A stretch of 64,000 nucleotides of DNA from positions 3,651,636-3,715,635 of the forward strand of contig JAKJHU010000053.1 of assembly GCA_022316685.1 (NCBI GenBank). The letters run 5' to 3'. A program made the translations under genes and the position numbers. This document shows positions 24,984 to 37,180 of this stretch, one piece after another (positions within the stretch are counted from its first letter, which is position 1; every line of letters starts with the position of its first letter). The notes beneath the pieces were generated by a model. That model saw nothing but the letters and a program-made list of their open reading frames with translations, ran no database searches and was not told where the DNA came from. Source of the stretch: Progne subis subis (lineage: Eukaryota > Chordata > Aves > Passeriformes > Hirundinidae).

Positions 24984-26179
24984 CTAGAGAAGGAAAAAAA
25001 AAATAGTATTTATTTATGTATTTATTTGTAAGTAGTGAGCAGCCCATAAAACCCACTGTAAGATCAGACTGCGCCCCTGTCTCAGTTGCATCCCTCTGGC
25101 TGCAGCCTGGCTCTGTGAGTTAAAAGCCTTTCACAGGGCAAGGGCTCTTACAAGCCAGCAAGGAGCCTTCCCCACTAGATAACCACCTTCCACAAACATC
25201 CTGCGTTTGGGAATTCAAGGGTCAACAAGGACGAGTGAAAGCCTGCAGAGTGGCTGAGGCAGCATCCTGCCTGGGGTTGGTGGCTGAAGGGACACCCCAA
25301 GGGTGAGCATCCTCCAGCTCGAGCCTCCTCCAGTTCAGGGCAGTGGGGAGCCCTGGCTGTGCAGCTCTGTGCACACCTCCCCTGGGGAAACAGCTGGAGT
25401 TCCTCAGGCAGCTGTGCTCCAGGCTAATAGGTCTTCTTTTCCCCTTAATGCTGGAAATTTACAGTAAAAATGAAGTCTTGTGAAGCTCTTTTGCAGCCAG
25501 CTTGGGCTTCCCCAGAGTGTGGAGGCACAGAATCGGAGCTGCCTGAACCAGATGAGACAGCAGGAGCCCCGAGAGCAGGAAAAGCCATTTAAAGCTCTTC
25601 TTATATCTCTCACTGCTGAATTTGCTGTGAGGGTAGATGTTAGTTTAATGAGTACTCATTAAATTATCTTACAGTAGCTCAGATAGGTCCCAGCAGGTTC
25701 CTCGAACATGACACAGGATTTTGTTTTGTATTGTTTGGGCTTAATTCGTTTTTCTGAGGGACAGTTATAGTCCTAACAGAGAAGGGTATGAAAACACTGT
25801 TGTACAAAACTTTGTGGAGACAACTCATGCTTAACTCCACCTATGATAATGCTGTTTTTAGGGTAATACTTAAAATATAGTTCAGCTTTCAATAGTTTCT
25901 CCCAACATTCTGATTTTTTTTTTGAGATGTTAGAAATAATAGTTTCAAACAAAGAAAAATATTGTAAAGAAAAAATGGTGTATATTACTTAAATGAATTT
26001 AATGGAAGTCAAGAAGTTTTTGCAGGGGTTTTCAAAATGGGAAAAAACAAAACACATTTGTCTTGGGATCCATCATAGTTTTCAGATTTCCCACAGATAC
26101 AGAAGATGAGCTGTTTACAACACTATGCTCAGTGTGAGCTGGAGAGATGAGTTCCACCTGGGATGCACAGGTATGGGTG

Positions 26180-26194
26180 AGGTGTGACACACCT
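26180..26194. promoter_or_regulatory. Perfect T-box-like palindrome
   Basis: AGGTGTGACACACCT is two inverted AGGTGTG half sites around a single central A. AGGTGTGA is the core half site of T-box factors (Brachyury, TBX, EOMES). Here the half sites diverge rather than converge as in the classical Brachyury palindrome. It is a candidate binding site only. Confidence 0.3.
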
Positions 26195-27984
26195 AGCAGC
26201 GGCAGTTAAAACAAAAAAAAATAGACCTGGAAAAAAACCCAGTCCCTGGAACTGTAGAAAAGGAGAAAAAATGAGAGATTTGAAACAGAGAAACTACCTG
26301 TGAGTGGTCACAGATGACGTGTTCCAAGGCTCTTCCTAAAGACAACTCACTGACAGATTACTGGAGAACAATCTTGTGTTAGAGATAATTGGGGACTAAT
26401 TAGCAGCAGGGATCAGTGTCCTGGTGCTGGGGTCCTGGCCAGGCTGGGTGATGGGCAGTGAGACACTGCCCGTGCCAGGGCTCACTGGGCTGTCCGTGCC
26501 CTCCGTGGGGTCACTCCTGGGGCACGCTCCAGCTCCTCTCTCTGGACAATCCCTTCTCTCGTGCCAGGGGAAACACAGGTGTAACCCATGGATTGTGCAG
26601 AAATGGACAAGCCCTCTAGGCAGCCAGAAGGTCCTTTTCCTAGCTGATGTGGCTGACTTCACCTCTTCCCTTCCTGGATGTGTGATATCCTCCGGGCTCC
26701 AAACCCTCCTGTGTTACAGGAGTGGAGCAGAGCACCCCGCAGCCTCCAGTGCTGCTCTCTGCTCCTCCTGTTTTCCATATCACTGAACGAGAGAGCTCAG
26801 ATCAGGCACAGAGTGAATGAGCAGGATGTTCAACAGCAAATTTTATGTTAATTTTTTTTTTTTTGTCCCCTCCCCCCCTAATTTGGGCTAACAGTTTATC
26901 AGCGTGAGTCAGGCCTGGAGAATGAACACTGTGTTACACGGGTTTACATATAAATTAGCTCCCATTTTCTCACAGCCAGCCTGGGCATTTCCTGCTAGTT
27001 TAGCAGAATTTTCCAGTGATTGGGGTTTTGAAGGTCCATGCAGCCTCTGCAGTAAGAATACTTGCTGATGTTAGAATTCAGTTTTTATTGGAGATGAGGT
27101 GTGGTCTGGCACTTTATTAACAGCTGAACTGCTCTGCAGCTGGCGGGCAGGTCAAACCTAAGGCACCATTAGTTAAACTAACTCAATACTCCATGGTACA
27201 TTTATTTTAGGGAAATATGGAAACAGTTTCAGCTCCCTCTGATAAATAAATAACATGCCAGGCTTGCAAATTGTATTTTAAAGGAAACTTTAGTTTAGTG
27301 TTTCCATGCTTCTGAAACAGGCACCTGAAGTAGGCTTCAGCTAGTGAAGTGTGGGGAGGAACATCTTGAATCATTTGCCTATAGTGATGGATCTTGGATG
27401 AACTGAGGTTTCTAATGGCCACTGCAACTGAAGATATTTACTTGAAAGCCTCTCAGGAAGGAAGCAGTGCAATGAATTTGTTCTGTGGATGTGGACATTC
27501 CATATTGTGAATAATTCCTGAAGTGCCTAATCCTGTGAGAGAAAGCAGAGTAATGACAGAGGCAAAACTGCCTCCGAGGGCCCAGCACTCTGAACATTCT
27601 GTGGATATTAGCAGCTTATTTTACTGAGATTGATGCCAGAGGTGTCCAGTCACAGAGTAGAGGCAGCTGGGCAAACGGGGAGCTGTGGTGAGAGAGGGCA
27701 AAGCAAGACCTTGGGGGGGATCTTTGGTGGATCCCAGGCTGAGAGGAGAAATCTGTGTTTCCTTTCCAAGGTCATCTCTGGAAAGGGGCAAGGAGACCTC
27801 CAGAAATGAGCCAAGAATGATTGTATTTTCCAAATACAAACTCTGTGTGTGTGCATGCTTATTTTTTAAGAGTATGTATAGTACTAACCATGGTAAACCA
27901 GTGGTTTCAGGTCAATTTAATGATGCTGTAAAATGTGGTTTATGGCTGACTTTCTGTGTTAATGCCTGCAGGAACTTGGGGTGA

Positions 27985-28008
27985 TTTTTTTTTTTTTTTT
28001 TTTTTTTT
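27985..28008. repeat. T24 homopolymer
   Basis: An uninterrupted run of 24 T. Adjacent minus-strand sequence lacks AATAAA, so it is not clearly a retrocopy tail. Confidence 0.9.
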
Positions 28009-28382
28009 AATCTGTAAGGAGAAAAATCTCCTGATTTAGTGGTTGAGAACATCCTGATGCCTTTGTTTTTGTTAATTTGAGGGGTTCTTTTTAGTGGAAC
28101 CCTCAGTGCCTTTCTCAGGTGCAGGAAAGAGGCTGTTTCATTAGCTTGGTCTATCAAACAGCTGTATCCACATAAACACTTGTTTTGTTATCTGCTTCCA
28201 ACACTTCCATAATGAAACTGGAATCTGTTAAAATTCAAGGTGATCTGATGCAAGCTGACCAATTACTGTGGGAATTTAGAGCAGTGTTGTTAAAAGAAAC
28301 TAATAAAACATTAGTAATGAACTCTTAACTTGTGGACGCAGAACAGTTCTCCAAAATACGGATTGTTTTCATACTTCAATAC

Positions 28383-28572
28383 CTTCTCCATTATGAAGTA
28401 ATTAACTCTTATCTGTTCTTTTAATAACAGAAGCTTTTGTTTCAAATGTGGCATCTTCCTTTCCTCCCATATATCTTTTTGCAGTTTTTCAGTCTTTTCT
28501 GTTTCAGATGAAAGATTCTTGTTCTTCTTTGTGTCACAGGAACAAGAGCTGAATTTTGATGTTTTCAATTTC
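28383..28572 (-). other. Candidate internal coding exon, coiled-coil-like (weak)
   Basis: On the minus strand an acceptor TTGTGCTCTAG precedes a 190-base open segment ending GAGAAG|GTATTG. The peptide is rich in Lys, Glu and Leu (for example TEKLQKDIWEERK, then LKQKLLLLKEQI) with heptad-like leucine spacing. It exits in phase 0. The pyrimidine tract is poor and the composition is AT-driven, which alone favours Lys and Glu codons. No family is recognised. Confidence 0.18.
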
Positions 28573-30346
28573 CTAGAGCACAAGTATTGTTTAAGATTGA
28601 GTTCTTAATATCCTTTTTTCCCCAGTGAAATTAATATTTATTTCTTTGCTAAGAAGCAGTTGCAAAAATATGGGAATGTCTGCACCTTCATGAGGTGACA
28701 TAGATTTTAGCAAATTATTTTATTTACTTCCATTGGTGATTTCCTCTAATCATCCTAGCAAACCTAGATTAGCAGTGTGATATGCACTGCAGAGTTTGAC
28801 ATCTGTTGTATATCATAACTGAAAGTGCTTGACTTTGCCATCTTATTTCAGCATCTTTCTCTCCCACTGCCTGCCCTTTGGACCGGTCGACAGAAATCAA
28901 AATCCAAGTGCAAAAGGGGCTGTGATTCAACCCATGCTTGCAGAAACAAAAACCTGGTTGGTACTTTGATGGAAACGAAATACAATTTACGTTGCTCAAT
29001 GCAACAGCAAAAATTCAACAACAGAAGGGTCATGAATTTAGTTCTAAGATAGATATGTGTTGAATTGGAAAACTGCCTCGAGCGTTGTAGGACATAAAAT
29101 CCTGCTATACCACTTCCTAATTTAACTCAGCTGGTTTAATATTATGAATATTATTAGCCAGAGCAAAAAATAATCATTTTATGAATAATTTTGCTTATGA
29201 CAGCAATTTTTCATTTGTGTTGTAACCCAAGCAACCTTTGAGTAGCTTCTGGTGATCCTTCTATCAGAATAGTATTCCAGAATTCTTTGGTCTTTGTTGT
29301 TTTTGGGCCCTTTTTTCACCAGGGCACAAGGTAAATGGTGAAATTCAGGCACATTAATTATAATTCATTGCTGCTGATTCATTGCATTCTATATTTTTTT
29401 CTGAATGTAGCCTGTTGTTTTTTCCCACTAAGGCCAAAAAACTCCTCCTTTCTTGCCCCATTCTTTACATTTCTCAACCACATGTAACTTTGGTTTCAGA
29501 AAGAGACAACTTCCTCAGGAAAATTTCACAGCTATCTTGACAAGGCAGAATGGTAATCTTTGAAGGGAAATCCTTTGCAAAGGATTTGTCAAACACCCGT
29601 GTAGGTGTGTGGTTTAACCATCAGGCCACATTGCTGCGAATTTTCTGTTTTGTCATGGAGTTTTTTTGGTCATGGCTTTTTTTTTTTTTTTTTTTTAAAT
29701 AACTGTGAAATGTGACAAAACTTAGGCACAAATGATTCAGAAGTGGGATTTGAACTCATCTTTGCCACCTCCCAGGTCAGTGATTCCTATTCTATTTGCT
29801 TTATTTTTTGGGTTATTTGTTTGAGGTTTGTTTGTTTGTTTGGGTTTTTTTTCCCCCTCTCAATAAGAAATGAAAGCAAGTGTAAATCTCAAAATTTACA
29901 GAATGAAAAATTCTATTTCTTTCTGTGTCTTGTATATAATATTCATTCTTGGAGATGAATCAGTGCATAATATCAGTTTTGACAAACTGAACAATCCTTT
30001 GGCTTAGGTGCTGTGTGTATTACCCTAATTTCCACTTTTATTCTTTCAATCAAACCCCCCGCCCCCATTTATTAGCACAAAGCTCTATGGGAAGTACAGA
30101 GGTCTTCCTGTAAACTCTGCTTTCTTTTTTTTTTTTTTTTTTCCCCCCTCTGCTTTTTTTAATGCCAAAACACTTCAAAAAGACACTTGAAATCCACAGA
30201 GGAAAGACAAATTAGACTCCAGCTGACATGACTGAATTTTAAACTGCTAAATATTTTATAGTTAGATTAGATAATGCGAGGTTCCACTAAGCACAGCATC
30301 AGGCTGTTTGGGGGTTTTGCTTTTAACTCAGTCTGTGCTTCACCAC

Positions 30347-30464
30347 CTTGATCAAAACCGCTGCAGGACTTTCCTGCAAAGCTGGGAGAATTCTGATCTT
30401 TCCCAGCATTTCTTTTAAGTGATCTCAGCTTCATGCCTTGCTGATTAGGGTTCACCTTATCCAC
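30347..30464 (-). other. Candidate internal coding exon (weak)
   Basis: A good minus-strand acceptor (TTTTTCTGCTCCTCCAG) precedes a 118-base open segment ending CAAG|GTGGTG. It enters in phase 0 and leaves one base, which would match the entry phase of the 24858-24983 candidate if 28383-28572 were skipped. The peptide begins VDKVNPNQQGMKLRSLKRNA and is not recognised. Confidence 0.18.
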
Positions 30465-32339
30465 CTGGAGGAGCAGAAAAATCCCCAAAGGCGCTTCCTT
30501 GGACCGGCTCTTTCTGACTCCAGCTGATAAAGGTGGAGGTGTTCTCTCTGTCACTTTTGAAAATGGCTGCAGATGGTAAATCCTGCAGTTCTCCTCTCCC
30601 AAATGATGTAGCAATTCTTTATCATAATGTTTCCTCTGACTCCTCTCACAGCCTGCCTGGAAGTTGGGCCCAGACTGGGAATTCTGCTGGGTACTTGTAA
30701 TTTTTTCTTTTTAGAGAAAGATGGGATAATCCAGGACTAGCATGCTGAGTTGGCTGATTCAATGCATATAATTACATTTTTCACATTTCTGGAAAGATGT
30801 CTTTAACTGACTGAAGGCAGTGCAGCTGAGAACACACTCCACTTACTTTAATCTTTTAAATATGGTCACAAATGTGTAAGAGACTCGAGTGCAGTCAGAC
30901 AGCGCTGAGACACATCCTAGAGCATTATGCTGTGAATTCTTTTGGACAGGAAGAGGTGAGGGCGAGCAGCAGACATCTGCTGGTGTGGACCAGTGAACCG
31001 AGGGTAATTCCATTCTACTTTTTATTTTCATTCATTCAGTTTAGATTGGAAAATAAAATTCAGTTTGGAAATCTTTCTTGACAGCAGTGAATCCGTCCAA
31101 AGTGCCTGGATCTTACAGAGGAATGTTGTTTGTGGGGGTGCTATGCCTCTAGGGCAGCTTTGAGGCTCTGCTGGGAGATGAGACTAATGGGATCTTCTCG
31201 GTGAACCTTTGCTGTTTGTCTGATGCAGCAAACAGGATCAGTCCCCTCAGTCCCACATTGATAATTACTGCTCTGCTAAATGGTGATTCATTTGATCTGC
31301 CTGTTTGCTGCATGTGGATCTTCCTCTTCAGCAGAGGCAGGATATTTTTCAGCTTGAGGATTATAGCAGAGGCAGAAGAGGCTGCTGTGGTGGAGGTCAG
31401 ATAGTGTTTTGGTTTTTCCCTTCTCCGCTGAAGACAACCCACCGTTCTTATTTCAGCATGTTAATGCTGAGCTGCCACAAGGGCCTGGTGCCCTTTGTGA
31501 GGTGACACCTTGGTGACAAGTGACACTGGGGCAGTGCTCGGTTACTGGAGCACAAAGGCTGGCGTGGATTTGTGCAGCAAAGTGTGCGAGGATGTATTTT
31601 CTGCCCTCCAGCAATCCAGTGTGGAGAGAGGGCAGGGATTCAGAGGGCTGGGTTTCCTAGCAAGAAGCCAATGTCTCCTATTCCTCCTACTCCTTCAGAA
31701 GCATCTCTGCTGCTCCCCTCCTTGCTCTGCAGCTGGCTCCCACGGCCTGCCTGCTCTAAATGCCTGGACACGGCCTCTGGAATCCATCCCCACGACCACT
31801 GCGCTGCCACCTCCTCCCTTTCCCTCCTGTGGAACAGTTGTGTGTACAGAGCTCCCTTGGCCTAATTTCTTCCCTCCCCTTCCAGAGTCATCGTGTGTTT
31901 TACATTGTGCTGATGTACAGAAGCTCAGGGGGACATTTGCATATATGCAAAGCTTCACAGAATGTGCTGGGAGTGGTAACCTCTTCTTGGGGAGGTTGTT
32001 TTCATTTGCTTGTCCAAGAGCCTTCCTCCATCCTGTTCTCTCTGTTTATTAAAGGCATCTCCCCAATAAAATAGCTATTGTTTTTCCCCCACAGCAGTGG
32101 CAGCTTGTTACTCAGTGCCTGTCATTTCTGATGAATAGATCCTTTTCTTACATGTGCTGAGGCTGTCAGAGGTTGTAGAGTGAAGGAGGATGAGTGGTTC
32201 CCCCACAGCTGCTGGGGAACACCTCCCTCCATGGCACTGGGACCAGTGCAGCTGAACTGCCTCACACAGGGACATTTGCAGGGCAATTTTAAAGAAAGGT
32301 AGAGTGTTGTGAGCTTAAACAAGGGTGAGGCTGTGCTGC

Positions 32340-32800
32340 TGAATTTTCATGGGAAGAGAATACGATTAAGGATGTTTAAACTGTGGTTGTTTCCAAGGTA
32401 CTTCTTCAAGTTAAAAGGGAAACTTTATAAAAGCTCAAAAATCATATGCTGAGTATCACACATACAACTTTTTCAAGTCCGTAAGAATCTATAAAAACAG
32501 CAGAAAAACGAAGTCATTTATTTCAATGCTCGGCATTAGACAAACAAGAGGTGCAGTTCCCGGAGCAGTTTCATTAAAATGCTGGAGTACTGGACGGAGA
32601 AGAGAGAGGCAGGTTTACAATTATGCTATATTTGATAGCAGATGTTATTGCAATGCCCAACCAAAGCCACCGACCAACTCCATCAGCAGTTCATATTCCT
32701 GGAGATGCGCCTCGTGGCACTGCCAGGCTTTGTCACCAGTTGATGGTTACGAGGACCAGGCCATTTGAGTGTCCAGCAGAGAGGCCTTAAAAAGCCCTTT
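32340..32800. promoter_or_regulatory. Putative conserved non-coding block
   Basis: Low-repeat sequence with retained CpG (ATACGATTAAGG near 32360, CTCGGC near 32529, CCCGGAG near 32558, TGGACGGAG near 32593, CCACCGACC near 32669) in an otherwise CpG-poor region. AT-rich cores lie between the CpG. No family-like open frame. Conservation was not tested. Confidence 0.25.
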
Positions 32801-33030
32801 ACTCAGAGTGCTGCCAAGCTGCTTGCCTTAGGATGTTTCAGCACTGGAGGCACCTCGAGCTATTGGAGCTTTTTGAAAATCTTGGCTGTGAAGTCTGAAG
32901 CTGTGAATATCTAATATGTGATGGCACCAGGCCCAGCTGGAGTACAAACACACACATACAAAAGCACATGAGGATGTCAACAGTTCTAACAAGATAGAGA
33001 TACTGTGCTCTGCTGCTGCTCTCATCCCAC

Positions 33031-33335
33031 TTCCATAAAACAGCGTGTTGAAAAGAAGAATTTACTCTCTGTCCATTTCTTCTAGCCTTAAGGCTTAATT
33101 CTGAACTTTATGGGACTTTCTGGTTTCCTCTGTTTTTCATCTCCCCTTTCAACTTAACGTTGCCTTTTAGTTTTATTTAGTTTTATTTCCATAAAACAGC
33201 GTGTTGAAAAGAAGAATTTACTCTCTGTCCATTTCTTCTAGCCTTAAGGCTTAATTCTGAACTTTATGGGACTTTCTGGTTTCCTCTGTTTTTCATCTCC
33301 CCTTTCAACTTAACGTTGCCTTTTAGTTTTATTTA
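33031..33335 (+). repeat. Perfect tandem duplication, 149 bp x 2
   Basis: Bases 33031-33179 and 33187-33335 are identical over 149 positions by direct reading, giving a period of 156. The 7-base spacer (GTTTTAT) itself repeats the end of the unit (GTTTTATTTA), which suggests slippage or template switching at a GTTTTATTT microhomology. Neither copy has an open frame of interest. Perfect identity means a very recent event, a polymorphism, or an assembly artefact. Confidence 0.97.
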
Positions 33336-33434
33336 TCTTGAAAGCTCAGAGAGACTCTGAATTTTATCTGCAGGGAAGCTCATTTGTTTTTAAATGATTT
33401 TCAGTCTGAAAGTTGGGAGATTACAGGCAGCTGT

Positions 33435-33460
33435 AAAAAAAAAAAAAAAAAAAAAAAAAA
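33435..33460. repeat. A26 homopolymer
   Basis: An uninterrupted run of 26 A about 100 bases to the right of the tandem duplication. No polyadenylation signal precedes it, so it is not clearly a retroposon tail. Confidence 0.9.
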
Positions 33461-35819
33461 TCACTATCGAATAAAGATTAGTTTCTTGGTTACCTGAAAA
33501 CTGAAATGGGTTCAAAAGGAGAGTTTAAAAATGAGATTCTTCTGGGTGGTTGACCAGTGATTTTGCACCTCGAGGCCTGTTAAACAACGAGAGGCACTTG
33601 GATTTCTCCACCTCTTATTGTCTGTCAAATACTGAGCTGTGGCAGGGCACGAGCTCTGCTGGATATTGGGCAAATGCAGGCGATCACTTACTCCATGGCA
33701 CTCTTGTAGTCAGCTTTGCAGCTAAAAATCTCCCAGCACTGATGAGGGAAGTGTGTCCCACTGCTCTGATCTGGCAAGGACAGCTTGGAGGGTGACAGGC
33801 ACAACAAGAAAGGGACCCCAGGCTCTGGTGAGGTCCCTGGCTCTCCTCCAGCGCTCTGCTGAGCCCTCACCAGTGGGGAGAAAGGAAAAAAGCCGGTGTG
33901 CTCTGGTGGAAGTGTCAATTCTTAACCAGTGCATTCCTATCCCTAGTGACTCCAGGTTATCAAAGTTTGGGAGTAAGATGATGCATCCTTGTTCATTCCT
34001 GGGTTTTCTTTGGCATAAACTTCATTTCATGGAAAAGGAGAGAGTGAGTCAGGAAAATGATATGGCTGTCAGGAGATTTTTAAGGTTTGAGAGACAGGTG
34101 ATATTAAAAAACTTTTTAATGGATGGTTAAGCTTAATGTGGTTGCTAGATCATTTTTGTGTTCTGTTGTTAGGGTGATGTATAGGAAAAAGCAGAATAGA
34201 AACCCTAGGGAAGTAATATTTTCATCCTTTTTTTTTTTTTTTTCCTACTGCTTTTTTTAGTTTCTTTTCTCACACCCCCTTTTTTCCCCCCTTTGTTACT
34301 TGACTGACATAATTTTGCTTTTAAGGAAAGATAATTGTGAAAAGAAATAAATTTAAAATTAAGGCATTTCAAAGTTAGTCTTCTAACTATTTTCTAAGAA
34401 AACTCAGCTTGCCTATGTTTTCCATTTCAAGTGCTGTGCTGTGCTGTCCCTGATAAGAGACTTCAGTGGTTTGCAGGAACACCAAAGCATTAGCCTAAAG
34501 CAAGAAAATTGGCAAAAAACAACTCAAGGCTGCTTTTTAATGGACAATGTTTGTTCCTTTCTGCAGTGGTTCTCCCATGACTGTGATCAGGGGTTCTAAG
34601 GACTGTGGTGTACCTGCAAGTAATCTGCTGTATACGCACACACAGTGGCACAGCGGGAGGAAAAACACTGCATTTGATCTGAGGGATCAAACATTTGGGG
34701 GAATCATCTGATCTCATGGAGATCTGCTCCTTTTCCCCCCACGCATTATTATTATTATTTTAAGATGCATCCCTAATCAGGCTTTGCCACTGCTCTGTAA
34801 GCAGCAGGCCTGTTAGTGATGCTGAAAGATGAAGAGATTGGCCAAGAAAGACAAGGGAGCTTTTCTTCTCGCTTGTGCTTTAAATATTTATTCTGGATAC
34901 GTGCTGGACCACTTGCTTCTTATTTGGAGAAAGGGACATCAAACATGAAGTGATACAAAACCAAAGGAAGTATCATGCAGACTGCAGTAGGTGTTTTTTT
35001 ATATTCCTGTATCATATCCTACCTGGTGGGGACAGAGAAGCTGCTCTTTTGAGACACAGCCCTCGTCCAGTCCTGTCTCCTCTCTGGCAGTGGCTGGTGC
35101 TGGACTCCTCTGGGTGCACAGGAGTGGGAGGGCTCTTGGGGCAGCACTTTTCCAGTCCTGCAGGCTGAGCAGCATCTTCAGCGCTTGCCCAGAGCTGCCA
35201 GAGTTTGGGTGGGGGTACTCATTCTTCTGCAAAGCCTCTCTACCCTTGGCAAAAAGTGCTGTAAGCATGGGCCGGCCTTTTCCATGGAGTCAAGCAACAT
35301 TCCTACCTCTCTGTCCTTCCAGACATCTGGATTTTTATGCCTGCTGAAGCAGTTTCCAAAGCTGTGAAAGCATTTCTGCTGTACCTCTATTAAAAGCCAA
35401 GCACAATCAAGACAGGCTTTTTTTTTTGTTTGTTTGTTTCTTTGTTTTTTTTTCTTTTTAGGTCTTTCAGAGGTAATTTCTGACTTATCAGTGTGTCAAG
35501 ATGCTTGGAACAGGTTTCACTGTGTGTGTGTAGCACTGTAATTCCTTCTAGCCTTGATGTGTATTTAAAAAGGAAAAAATGTAAGTTCCCCATTCAGCTT
35601 CACAAATAACAGCCTCACAAATTCCACATGGGGTGATTTATCACTGGCTAAAAAAGCAGTGGGCTTTCAACCCTTAACTGTGTGTTTCCTGCATAAATCC
35701 ACCAGTCTGACACTGATCTAAGTTGCTGTAAAGAAGTTGCACACAGAATTTCCTCTTGTTTGTTGGGAGCATCCAGAGCTGGCTTTCTGACTGCGCAGCA
35801 GAAATACTTCATTTGCTAC

Positions 35820-36310
35820 TTACATGAGCATAATTTTGCGACCAAATTACTTAAGTCAGCAACTAATTTCAGTGCTACCTCAGACCTGCTTTAAATGAAC
35901 AGGTATATTCATCAATCACCTCCCTTCCTCTTCGAGTACCAGCCTAATCAATACGTGAAAGAGCTGTTTAAACATTTTTGTATTAAAAAAATAACTAAAT
36001 AGTGCAGGTAGACAAAACAGCAGAATAAATATTAGAGAGAATTTTAGGGACAGGCTTCGAAGTTGGATGCTATTCTGCATTAGGACTTTATAAATCACTA
36101 AGCAAGAAGGATTATGCAATGGCACCATTCCACCCGAAATTACCAGGGCATGGTGATTGCAGAGTTGTGGTTGCATAGAGACGTCTGACAGCTTTGGAGC
36201 TTGGATAGTTCTTAAAATACCTCGGTGTGAAGGGATCACGTTTTGCTGAGCAGTATGAGCACTGAAAGCACATCCCTGTCGTAAAAGGCGAAGGAAACAC
36301 CGGATCTGGT
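35820..36310. promoter_or_regulatory. Putative conserved non-coding block
   Basis: AT-rich non-repetitive sequence with retained CpG (TTTTGCGACC, CTTCGAGTACC, AATACGTGAAAG, GGCTTCGAAG, GAGACGTCTGAC) spread over about 450 bases. Open frames on the minus strand are AT-driven. The spread of CpG together with TAAATCAC and TTAATTTC-like cores suggests constraint. Confidence 0.28.
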
Positions 36311-37039
36311 CTGTGCTGGCCATCAAATGCTCAGGTGCAAAGCGTCTTGCTCAAGACTCCTGTGTGCAGGGAAAGGGGCCAAAGAGGGGTGGAAGAAGGT
36401 CTCTGGAACAGCTGTGGTGTGCTGGGTCTGCCAGACCCCACCACCTCTCGGGGAACACGACTGGTGTTGGCGCAAAGGCAACGCTGTGGACTTCTTGCAA
36501 GGAGCTGGGGTTGTGTTTCTGAGCTGGTCACAGCCGAGCTCTGCCAAAGGTTACACAACCTGCTTGGCTGCAAAAAGTGAGGGATTGTAACATACAGGTG
36601 TTACTGTGCAGTGATGCCTAAGCCAGATATCAGATGTGCCCAAAGATGTAGTTGTGATTTGGCTTTCTATTTCTGATCTAAGCAGCTATCGTTGGCACAG
36701 CAGTCTGTGCATCAGGGCTTGGGCAGCCTGAGGGGGATCCCGCTGTGTCCTCACAGGGGAGATGTAACACAAACCTCTTGCTGAGAGCTCAGGGGTGGCC
36801 TCAGTTTGCAGGAATTCCACAGAAACGGCCACTGGCAAAAGAAGGATGTGAGGGATCATGTAATTGATAGCTGGTGGTGCAGAAATCTTTGCTACCCAAT
36901 TAAAACCCATAAACCCCACAGGGCTCTGCATGCCACTGGAAGTTACCCTTGTCCTTCCCATCCTGTATTTTTGGTTTATTGACTTATTTTCTGCTCTCAG
37001 CTCTTGTTCTTGTGCTGCATAAGAATGAAGTGACTAAAA

Positions 37040-37180
37040 CATGTTTGCCAACCAGAAATGCTAATTCTTAGAAATATAATTATCATTTCTTTCGGAAAAT
37101 TAATTAGAAGCCTGAATTAATGCTTTTATATCATGATGTGTTTAAAAGAAATGTTTAGTTTGAACATGCAAACAGAGTTT
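37040..37180. promoter_or_regulatory. Putative conserved non-coding block
   Basis: Dense homeodomain-like cores: ATGCTAATTC, ATATAATTATC, AAAATTAATTAGAAG and CTGAATTAATGC within about 110 bases. No open frame. Confidence 0.25.

Larger units (their letters stand above)
23621..33030. other. Non-coding stretch with weak exon candidates and poly(T) tracts
   Basis: No recognisable gene. Homopolymers include T13 at 26852-26864, T24 at 27985-28008, T20 at 29677-29696 and T18 at 30125-30142. None has a polyadenylation signal at the expected place for a retrocopy tail. An ATTTATTTATGTATTTATTTG patch lies at about 25007-25028. Weak minus-strand exon candidates are listed separately. A conserved-looking block lies at about 32340-32700. 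Confidence 0.5.

Noticed and set aside
28825..29052. Plus-strand frame rich in Lys, Arg and Cys after TTATTTCAG
   Set aside because: No family match and no convincing donor; composition-driven.
27985..29696. T24 and T20 runs as poly(A) tails of minus-strand processed pseudogenes
   Set aside because: No AATAAA or ATTAAA near either junction, no matching gene recognised and no target-site duplication seen.
31510..32052. 180-codon plus-strand open frame
   Set aside because: Cys/Ser/Pro-rich random-looking translation from a GC-richer patch, no domain, and chance length.
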